DNA from: Actinomycetota bacterium | GTDB lineage: Bacteria > Actinomycetota > Actinomycetes > Mycobacteriales > Micromonosporaceae | Assembly (NCBI GenBank): GCA_005885115.1 | Contig: VAXX01000504.1 | Location: 3,493 to 15,505 of the forward strand | Reading direction: 5' to 3' | Length of the DNA: 12,013 bases | Shown: positions 6,297 to 12,013 of the stretch, in pieces | Position numbering within the stretch: the first letter of the stretch is position 1 | Layout: each line of letters begins with the position of its first letter | Notes under the pieces: model-generated | Seen by the model: the letters and a program-made list of their open reading frames with translations, nothing else | Told to the model about the DNA's origin: nothing | Databases searched by the model: none | Translations under genes and position numbers: made by a program

Positions 6297-7594
6297 GGCG
6301 TCTGCTCGCGGTACTGCCGCCGGGCACCCTGGCGGTCGGCGCCGGTCTGGTCGTGCTGGGCGCCGCGTCGTACGTACAGCTCGCCGTCGCCGGGCACGCG
6401 CTGTCCCACCAGAGGTACGACGCGCTGTCCGTACTCTGGGCGATCGTCTTCTCGCTCGGCTTCGGCCTGTTCTTCCCGATCGAGCAGGAGGTCACCCGGC
6501 TCATCGCGGCGCGCCGGGTGACCGGGGACGGCTCGACACCGGTGTTCCGGCGCGGCATGGTCCTGTCCGGCGTCCTGCTCGCCGCCGTGTGCGTGCTGCT
6601 CGCCGTCGGTACCCCGTGGATCGGTGACGTGCTGTTCGGCGGCGACCGCCGGCTGGTGCTGGTCCTGGCCGGCGGGTTCGTGGCGGTGGCGCTGTGCTAC
6701 CCGACCCGGGGCGTGCTCGCCGGCACCCGGCGGTTCGGCGGGTACGGCGTCCAGCTCGGTACCGACGGCGGGCTGCGGATCCTGCTCACGGCGCTGCTGG
6801 GCGTGCTCGGCGTACACGCGACCTGGGCGTACGGGCTGATCCTCACGGTCGCGCCGCTGATCTCGGTGGCGATCACCACCCCGGCGGTCCTCGCCGGCCT
6901 GTCCGCCGGCACCGCGCTGGCCTGGTCGGTCCTCCGGCGCGGCATCGGCCCACTGCTGGTGTCCACGCTGCTCGCCCAGCTCGTGGTCAACATCGCGGTC
7001 ATCAACGTCAAGCTGCTCGCCCCGCACGCGGTCGCGCTGGCCGGTGGGCTGCTCTCCGCGCTGGTACTGGTCCGGATCCCGCTGTTCGTGTTCGCCTCGC
7101 TCCAGGCGTCCCTGCTGCCCGGGCTCGCCGGGGCGGCCAGCGCCGGGGACCGGCCCGGCTTCCGGCGGCTGCTGCTGCGCGGGTGCGCCATCGTGACCGT
7201 CCTCGCGGTGCTGGGCGCCGTCGTCGCCGTACCGCTGGGTCCGTGGCTGTTGCGGGTGTTCTTCGCGGTCGGCGGCGTGGTCGGCAGCGGGGACTTCGCG
7301 ATCCTGGCCGCCGGCACCGGCGCGTACCTGCTCGCCCAGGTGCTCGGCCAGGGGGCGATCGCCCTCGGGCACCACCGCGACCAGACCCTGGCCTGGCTCG
7401 CCGGCACCACGGCGCTGGTCGCGATCACCCTGATGCCGGGCGACGTCCGGCTGCGCGTCGAGGCCGGCTACGCCGTCGGCTCCGCCGTGGTCGCGCTGAT
7501 CCTGGCGCTCGCGGTGGCCCGGCGGTCGCTTCCGCCGGAGGGTACGCTCCCCCCGCCGGCCACCGCCCTGGCCGCCATCGGAGGTGTGGAGTGA
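6293..7594 (+). CDS. Polysaccharide/lipid-linked oligosaccharide flippase-like membrane protein (Wzx/MATE-like)
   Basis: A 433-residue hydrophobic protein with about twelve membrane segments, e.g. residues 10-32, 42-60, 85-104, 115-135, 155-175, 180-200, 218-240, 248-270, 298-318, 340-358, 372-388 and 398-418. There is no sensor, ATPase or other soluble domain. Organisation and context, between two GT2 genes and behind the rhamnose genes, point to the MOP (Wzx-like) export superfamily, which flips lipid-linked glycans across the membrane. The match rests on topology and context rather than a sharp motif, so the family call is tentative. The GTG start overlaps the preceding stop as GTGA, and its own stop overlaps the next GTG the same way. 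No Wzy-type polymerase gene is visible in the window. Confidence 0.72.
   Translation: MRRLLAVLPPGTLAVGAGLVVLGAASYVQLAVAGHALSHQRYDALSVLWAIVFSLGFGLFFPIEQEVTRLIAARRVTGDGSTPVFRRGMVLSGVLLAAVCVLLAVGTPWIGDVLFGGDRRLVLVLAGGFVAVALCYPTRGVLAGTRRFGGYGVQLGTDGGLRILLTALLGVLGVHATWAYGLILTVAPLISVAITTPAVLAGLSAGTALAWSVLRRGIGPLLVSTLLAQLVVNIAVINVKLLAPHAVALAGGLLSALVLVRIPLFVFASLQASLLPGLAGAASAGDRPGFRRLLLRGCAIVTVLAVLGAVVAVPLGPWLLRVFFAVGGVVGSGDFAILAAGTGAYLLAQVLGQGAIALGHHRDQTLAWLAGTTALVAITLMPGDVRLRVEAGYAVGSAVVALILALAVARRSLPPEGTLPPPATALAAIGGVE
7580..7584 (+). promoter_or_regulatory. Ribosome binding site GGAGG of the second GT2 gene
   Basis: GGAGG six bases before GTG 7591, lying inside the last codons of the flippase gene. 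It settles the start of the downstream glycosyltransferase, whose GTG overlaps the flippase stop. Confidence 0.7.
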
Positions 7595-8607
7595 ACCCGC
7601 GCGTCACCGCCGTGATGCTCGCCTACGGGGCCGAGCCGTGGCTGGAGACGGCGGTCCGGGCGCTGCTCGCCTCGACCGGGGTCGAGCTGGACGTGGTCCT
7701 GGTCGACAACGGCTGCACCGGCGACGGGGTCGCGCAGGTCAAGGGCCTGCCAGGGGTACGCGTACTGAGCCCCGACCACAACACCGGCTACTCCGGTGGC
7801 TGTGACCTGGGCGCCGCCGAGGCCACCGGGGACTGGCTCGCCTTCGTCAACTCGGACGCGATCGTCGCGCCGCAGGCGCTGCGCCGGCTGGTCGACGTGG
7901 CCGCGGAACCGGGCGTCGGGCTGGCCCAGGGCTCGATCCGGCTCGGCGAGGACCCCGAGCTGATCAACACGTCCGGCAACCCGTTGCACTACACGGGGCT
8001 GTGCTGGACCGGCGGGTACCGGGAGCCGGCCACCGCGCACGCCCAACGGCGGCAGGTCACCTCCGGCAGCGGCTGCTGCTTCGTCATCTCGGCGGCGCTG
8101 TGGCGCGAGCTCGGCGGCTTCCCCGCGGAGTACTTCGCCTACCACGAGGACACCGAACTGTCGCTGCGGCTGTGGCAGCGGGGCCGGACGGTGGAGTACG
8201 TCCCCGACGCGGTGGTCGTACACCACTACGAGTTCACCCGTACCCCGATCAAGTCGTACCTGCTGGAACGCAACCGGATCGTCCTGCTGCTCACCACGTA
8301 CCAATGGAGGTCTCTGGTCGTCCTCGCCCCGATGCTGCTGGTCACCGAGGCGGCGATGCTGGCCGCGGCGCTGGCCGGCGGCTGGGCCGGCGCGAAGCTG
8401 CGCGGGTGGGCGTGGATCTGGCGCAACCGGCGCTGGATCCGGGCCCGGCGCTGGCAACTGCAAACCGAGCGGACCGTCCCGGACCGGGCGCTGGCCGACC
8501 GGCTGGTCTCCCGCTTCACCGCCGCGAACGTGGCGGCGCCGCCCGGCATCGGGGTGTTCAACCTGATCAGCGCCGGGTACTGGCGGCTGGCCCGGCCGCT
8601 GCTGTGA
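7591..8607 (+). CDS. Family 2 glycosyltransferase, rhamnosyltransferase-like
   Basis: A 338-residue GT-A glycosyltransferase. VVLVDNGCTGDG (35-46) is the donor-binding loop, NTGYSGGCDLG (64-74) the usual NxGxxxGxNxG-type segment, and FVNSDAIV (85-92) the metal-site strand with D89. TSGSGCCFVISAALW (157-171), GGFPAEYFAYHEDTELSLRLW (175-195) with the E186/D187 pair, and YVPDAVVVHHYEFT (203-216) match the rhamnosyltransferase-type GT2 group (WbbL-like). A hydrophobic segment about 241-264 suggests membrane attachment, followed by a basic, Trp/Arg-rich stretch (270-290). Given the dTDP-rhamnose genes in the same operon, transfer of rhamnose is a reasonable guess but is not shown by the sequence. 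The GTG overlaps the flippase stop (GTGA) and the TGA overlaps the next GTG, so four genes in a row are coupled. Confidence 0.85.
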   Translation: MNPRVTAVMLAYGAEPWLETAVRALLASTGVELDVVLVDNGCTGDGVAQVKGLPGVRVLSPDHNTGYSGGCDLGAAEATGDWLAFVNSDAIVAPQALRRLVDVAAEPGVGLAQGSIRLGEDPELINTSGNPLHYTGLCWTGGYREPATAHAQRRQVTSGSGCCFVISAALWRELGGFPAEYFAYHEDTELSLRLWQRGRTVEYVPDAVVVHHYEFTRTPIKSYLLERNRIVLLLTTYQWRSLVVLAPMLLVTEAAMLAAALAGGWAGAKLRGWAWIWRNRRWIRARRWQLQTERTVPDRALADRLVSRFTAANVAAPPGIGVFNLISAGYWRLARPLL

Positions 8608-9776
8608 CGCGGTACGTCGTCGTCGGCGGTGGGATCGTCGGGCTCGCCACCGCGTACCAGCTCGTCCGGGAGTACCCGGACGCGACCGTCACCGTGGTCG
8701 AGAAGGAGCGCACCTGGGGCGCCCACCAGACCGGCCACAACTCGGGCGTGATCCACGCCGGCGTGTACTACCCACCGGGCAGTCTCAAGGCCCGGCTGTG
8801 CAAGGCCGGCAGCCGCTCGATGGTCGAGTTCTGCACCGAGCACGGCATCGCGGTGGACGTGTGCGGGAAGCTGATCGTCGCGACCGACCCGGCCGAGGTA
8901 CCCCGGCTGCACGCCCTGTACGAGCGGTCGATGGCCAACGACCTGCCGGTCCGGCTGCTGGACCCGGCGCAGGCCAAGGAGTACGAGCCGGCGGTGGCCT
9001 GCGTGGCCGCCCTGCACGTGGCCTCGACCGGGATCGTCGACTTCGGTGCCGTGTGCGTACGCCTGGCCGAGCTGCTCGCCTCGGCCGGTGCCCGGCTGCA
9101 CCTGGGTTCGGCGGTGACCGGGATCCGGCCGGACCGGGTGACCACCACGCACGGCGAGATCCCCGCCGACGTACTGGTCAACTGTGCCGGGCTGCACGCC
9201 GACCGGGTGGCCCGGCTCGCCGGCGTGGTACCACCGGTGCGGATCGTGCCGTTCCGGGGCGAGTACTACGAGCTGCGCCCGGACCGGCGGGACCTGGTCC
9301 GCGGGCTGATCTACCCGGTACCCGACCCGCAGTTCCCGTTCCTGGGCGTACACCTGACCCGGATGATCGACGGGAGCGTCCACGCGGGGCCGAACGCCGT
9401 CCTCGCGCTGGCCCGCGAGGGGTACCGGTGGGGCGCGATCCGCCCCCGGGACGTCCTGGACGCCGCCACGTACCCGGGGCTGTGGCGGCTGGGCCGCCGG
9501 CACTGGCGGTACGGGCTGGGCGAGGTACGCCGGTCGCTGTCCAAGCGCCGGTTCACCGCCAGCCTCGCCCGGCTGGTCCCGGCCCTGACCATGGACGATC
9601 TCCAACCGGCCGGAGCCGGGGTGCGCGCGCAGGCGATCCGCCCCGACGGCGGGCTCGTCGACGACTTCCTGATCGTGCGACGGGACCGGCAGGTGCACGT
9701 ACTCAACGCGCCCTCACCGGCGGCGACCAGCTCCCTGGAGATCGCCCGGCACATCGTGGCGACCCTGCGGAACTAG
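8604..9776 (+). CDS. lhgO: FAD-dependent L-2-hydroxyglutarate oxidase homologue (LhgO/YgaF-like)
   Basis: A 390-residue flavoprotein of the DAO (D-amino-acid-oxidase-like) family. VVGGGIVG (6-13) binds the FAD ADP part, with the acidic E33 at the end of the second strand. HQTGHNSGVIHAGVYYPPGS (41-60) is a strong signature of LhgO, as are PFRGEYYEL (216-224), LIYPVPDPQFPFLGVHLTRM (235-254), AGPNAVLA (261-268), GVRAQAIRPDG (339-349) and LNAPSPAATSS (367-377). LhgO enzymes oxidise L-2-hydroxyglutarate to 2-oxoglutarate and pass electrons to oxygen or the membrane quinone pool. Compared with the E. coli protein it lacks only the extra C-terminal tail. The GTG overlaps the upstream GT2 stop (GTGA), so it is the last gene of the glycan operon; its link to that pathway is unclear. 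A different 2-hydroxyacid substrate is possible. Its stop is three bases from the ccsB stop on the other strand. Confidence 0.85.
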   Translation: MTRYVVVGGGIVGLATAYQLVREYPDATVTVVEKERTWGAHQTGHNSGVIHAGVYYPPGSLKARLCKAGSRSMVEFCTEHGIAVDVCGKLIVATDPAEVPRLHALYERSMANDLPVRLLDPAQAKEYEPAVACVAALHVASTGIVDFGAVCVRLAELLASAGARLHLGSAVTGIRPDRVTTTHGEIPADVLVNCAGLHADRVARLAGVVPPVRIVPFRGEYYELRPDRRDLVRGLIYPVPDPQFPFLGVHLTRMIDGSVHAGPNAVLALAREGYRWGAIRPRDVLDAATYPGLWRLGRRHWRYGLGEVRRSLSKRRFTASLARLVPALTMDDLQPAGAGVRAQAIRPDGGLVDDFLIVRRDRQVHVLNAPSPAATSSLEIARHIVATLRN

Positions 9777-9779
9777 CGC

Positions 9780-10727
9780 CTACTTCACCCCGGCGTAGGA
9801 GTGCAGGCCGGAGATGACCAGGTTGACCCCGAACAGGTTGACCATCATCGCCGCCCAGCCGAGCACCGCGATCCAGGTGGCGACGGTGCGCTTGACGCTG
9901 GGGGTGGCGCGGGCGTGCAGGTACCCGGCGTAGATCACCCAGGCGATGAAGGACCAGGTCTCCTTCGGATCCCAGCCCCAGTACCGGCCCCACGCCGCCT
10001 CGGCCCAGATCGCCCCGCAGATCACCGCGAAGGTCCAGATCGGGAAGGCGAACGCGTGCACCCGGAAGGTGGTCCGCTCCAGGCCGTCGGCCGGGGGCAG
10101 CCGGTCCCCGAGGGAGTACGGGAAGGACCGCTTCCCCTCGTCGTACCCGGTCCGGATCAGGGTCATCGCGGCGGCGACGAAGCCGACCAGGAAGGTACCG
10201 GAGGCGGTGATCGCGGCCGTGACGTGGATCTTCAACCAGTACGAGTTGAGCGCCGGCTGGAGTGGCGCGATCCTGGTGTACAGCAGCATCCCGTCGATAC
10301 CCAGTAGCAGCACCAGGACCAGCGTGACGAACAGCCCGAGCGGGCGCAGGCCCGGACGGCGGGTCAGCAGGATCAGCCAGCCGGTCGCGCCGACCAGGCA
10401 GACCGCCATGACGAACTCGTACATGTTGCCCCAGGGCACCCGGTGCGCGGCGAGCCCGCGGGTGACCAGGGCGGCCAGGTGCAGCGCCCAGGCCAGGCCG
10501 GTCGCGGCGTACGCGACCCGGCCGGCGAGGTGGGCGAGCCCGGGATCGGCGGCCGGCACCGTGTCGGTCTCCACGACCGGTGGGCCACCGGCGCCGACAA
10601 GTTCCCGCTCGGCGACCCGGGACACCACGCTCCGGCTGCCGAAGGCGTACTCGACGGCGTAGGCGAGCATCGCCAGGGCGTACCCGAGGATCGCGTACAC
10701 CAGCAGGTTGTCGGACAGCGCTGCCAT
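9780..10727 (-). CDS. ccsB: Cytochrome c biogenesis protein CcsB (CcsA/ResC-type, WWD domain)
   Basis: A 315-residue polytopic membrane protein with about eight hydrophobic segments. It carries the WWD heme-handling motif, seen as WGRYWGWDPKETW (246-258), and conserved-looking histidines at H83, H168, H224, H271 and H309. With ResB it forms the System II complex that exports heme and attaches it to apocytochromes c outside the membrane. A polar loop (about 31-65) after the first helix is rich in Val, Glu and Pro. The ATG at 10727 overlaps the resB stop (TGATG); an in-frame GTG at 10730 (GTGA overlap) is equally well placed behind AGGAG at 10740-10736, so the start is uncertain by one codon. 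It ends three bases from the lhgO stop on the other strand. Confidence 0.92.
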   Translation of the reverse strand: MAALSDNLLVYAILGYALAMLAYAVEYAFGSRSVVSRVAERELVGAGGPPVVETDTVPAADPGLAHLAGRVAYAATGLAWALHLAALVTRGLAAHRVPWGNMYEFVMAVCLVGATGWLILLTRRPGLRPLGLFVTLVLVLLLGIDGMLLYTRIAPLQPALNSYWLKIHVTAAITASGTFLVGFVAAAMTLIRTGYDEGKRSFPYSLGDRLPPADGLERTTFRVHAFAFPIWTFAVICGAIWAEAAWGRYWGWDPKETWSFIAWVIYAGYLHARATPSVKRTVATWIAVLGWAAMMVNLFGVNLVISGLHSYAGVK

Positions 10728-12013
10728 CACTCGAGCTCCTTCATGAGCGTGTCGAACTCGTCCTGGAAGCCGGCGTACTCGCTGCGCGCCAGCGCCCCGG
10801 CCGCGACCGGTCCGGCCGGCGGGATCCGGAACCACACCCGGCGCCGCTTGCCGGTCAGCGAGGTGACCAGCCCGAGTAGCAGGCACACCGCCCCGATCAG
10901 GACCACCCGTTCGCCCGGGTCGTAGCGTACCGTCACGGCGATCCACGGCCGGGTGCCGACGAACTGCACGGTCGTACCGTCGTCGAGCCGGGTCGACCCG
11001 CCCGGCTTGAGCCGGATCGGCTCGGTGCCCACCGGCTTCAACCGGCCGGTGTCGATCTGGTGCTGGTCCAGCGAGTAGACCGAGTGCGGGATACCGGCGT
11101 CCATCCCGAGGTCGCCCCGGTACGGGGTGAGCACCAGGACCGGGTTGCGCTCGGCCGGGAAGGTCGACAGCGGCGAGACGCCGTCGGAGGTGGGTACGTA
11201 CACCCCCTGGAAGGCGACCTGCAGCTTGTCGAACGGGTCCCGGGGCCTGGTCGGGTCCACGTTGGCGTCGGGGAAGAACAGGACGCCCTGTCCGGTCCCG
11301 TTGCCGTCGAGGTTCATGAACGGCGCGACCGTGGTCTGGGTCACGCCGTACCGGTCGGTGTACCGCAGCACCGGCGCGTACCCGTGGCCGAGCAGGTAGA
11401 TCCGGGCCCGGGCCAGCCGCAGCGGGTCGTTCACCTTGACGACCGCCGGCCGGGCCGCGCCGTCCCCGACCGTGTACGTGACCGCCGCCCGGAAGTCGGC
11501 CGGCTCCCCGGTGTCCAGGTACGTCGCCTGGAAGTCGTCCAGCGTCAGGCAGAACGGCTCCAGGTCGCCGGGCGCCACCCGGGCCCCGAGCCCGTAGTCG
11601 TCGTACTGCTGGCGGGTGTTGCAGAAGCCCTGGTCCCCGCCCCGGACGACGACCCGGTCGGCCCGGTAGCCGTACCACGAGCCGAAGGCGACCCCGAGCA
11701 GCAGCGCCAGCAGGGCGAAGTGGAACAGAAGATTCCCGGTCTCCTTCAGGTACCCATTCTCGGCACTGATCGTGAAACCCCCGCCGGGCTGCGGCCGCAC
11801 CACGGTCCGGAACCGCCGCCCGCGCAGCGCCGCCCGCAGCCGCGCCGCGATGGCCGCCGGATCCCCGTCGAGCGCGAGGTTTTCCCGATGTGCGGGCAGC
11901 CGGTCCAGCCGGCTCGGAGCATCCGGGGGTACCCGCACCAGCGCGATGACCTGCCCGCGCAACCGGGGCACCAGGCAGCCCACCAGCGAGGTGAACAGCA
12001 GCAGGTAGATCGC
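10727..12013 (-). CDS. resB: Cytochrome c biogenesis protein ResB (Ccs1), 5' end outside the window
   Basis: The visible 428 codons hold the C-terminal part of ResB, the partner of CcsB in System II cytochrome c maturation. The frame is open to the window edge; roughly the first 100 residues (two or so helices) are missing. Seen in order: a helix AIYLLLFTSLVGC at the very edge; a cytoplasmic basic stretch; SAENGYLKETGNLLFHFALLALLLG, the helix with a conserved His; a large extracytoplasmic domain (coordinates about 11690-10935) with LEPFCLTLDDF, VNDPLRLARARIYLLGHGYAP and GDLGMDAGIPHSVY; a last helix VVLIGAVCLLLGLVTSL; and an acidic tail ending FDTLMKELE. The extracytoplasmic part has two cysteines (in QGFCNT and EPFCLT) that could form a disulfide. 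It is co-transcribed with ccsB through a TGATG overlap. ResA/CcdA-type partners are not visible. Confidence 0.92.
   Translation of the reverse strand, partial: AIYLLLFTSLVGCLVPRLRGQVIALVRVPPDAPSRLDRLPAHRENLALDGDPAAIAARLRAALRGRRFRTVVRPQPGGGFTISAENGYLKETGNLLFHFALLALLLGVAFGSWYGYRADRVVVRGGDQGFCNTRQQYDDYGLGARVAPGDLEPFCLTLDDFQATYLDTGEPADFRAAVTYTVGDGAARPAVVKVNDPLRLARARIYLLGHGYAPVLRYTDRYGVTQTTVAPFMNLDGNGTGQGVLFFPDANVDPTRPRDPFDKLQVAFQGVYVPTSDGVSPLSTFPAERNPVLVLTPYRGDLGMDAGIPHSVYSLDQHQIDTGRLKPVGTEPIRLKPGGSTRLDDGTTVQFVGTRPWIAVTVRYDPGERVVLIGAVCLLLGLVTSLTGKRRRVWFRIPPAGPVAAGALARSEYAGFQDEFDTLMKELE

Noticed and set aside
5963..7375. 470-codon minus-strand open frame opposite the GT2 end and flippase
   Set aside because: Extremely polar, repetitive sequence that mirrors the hydrophobic codons of the flippase; no motif and no ribosome site.
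9779..9799. Inverted repeat CCTAC ... GTAGG near the lhgO/ccsB stops as a bidirectional terminator
   Set aside because: Only five paired bases with an 11-base loop and no T tract; it mostly reflects the stop codons and the CcsB C-terminal codons.
1..12013. Defence system, CRISPR, toxin-antitoxin or mobile element
   Set aside because: No repeats with spacers, nuclease, transposase or integrase signatures, or paired small genes were found; every substantial stretch is explained by metabolic, glycan or cytochrome c genes.

Overview
The window is GC-rich, gene-dense actinobacterial chromosome. GTG starts are frequent, stop/start overlaps of 4-5 bases are common, promoters look leaderless, and the tetramer GTAC is strikingly frequent. 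Together these suggest a Micromonosporaceae-type organism (Micromonospora or a relative); this is inference from composition and protein flavour, not a database match. There is almost no noncoding DNA: the only true intergenic region is 57 bp at 3303-3359. I saw no tRNA, rRNA, CRISPR array, insertion sequence or integrase.

Layout. (1) 3-1939, plus strand: a GntR/FCD regulator overlapping a 12-helix MFS transporter, apparently one small operon. (2) 1915-3302, minus strand: rfbC and rfbA of the dTDP-L-rhamnose pathway, rfbA first in the operon. The MFS and rfbC genes overlap tail to tail by 25 bp. (3) 3303-3359: divergent control region with two leaderless-looking promoters and a perfect 7-bp inverted repeat over the rfbB -10 box. 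(4) 3360-9776, plus strand: rfbB, rfbD, a DUF2304-type membrane protein, a DPM1/GtrB-like family 2 glycosyltransferase, a Wzx/MATE-like flippase, a rhamnosyltransferase-like GT2 and an L-2-hydroxyglutarate oxidase homologue, packed as one operon. (5) 9780-12013, minus strand: ccsB and the 3' part of resB, the System II cytochrome c maturation pair, with 3 bp between the lhgO and ccsB stops.

How it fits together. RfbA, RfbB, RfbC and RfbD would convert glucose-1-phosphate plus dTTP to dTDP-L-rhamnose. The two GT2 enzymes, the DUF2304 partner and the flippase look like a compact machine for building a (probably rhamnose-containing) lipid-linked glycan and moving it across the membrane. The role of the lhgO homologue here is unclear.

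The most notable result is that two genes of this cluster carry internal losses. RfbA lacks about 36-37 conserved residues between its GDN motif and the following EFD strand, in frame. The DUF2304 gene loses the middle of its third membrane segment with a frame change, which puts its N-terminal part in frame with the downstream glycosyltransferase. These are either real lesions of the pathway or assembly deletions; read-level checks would decide.
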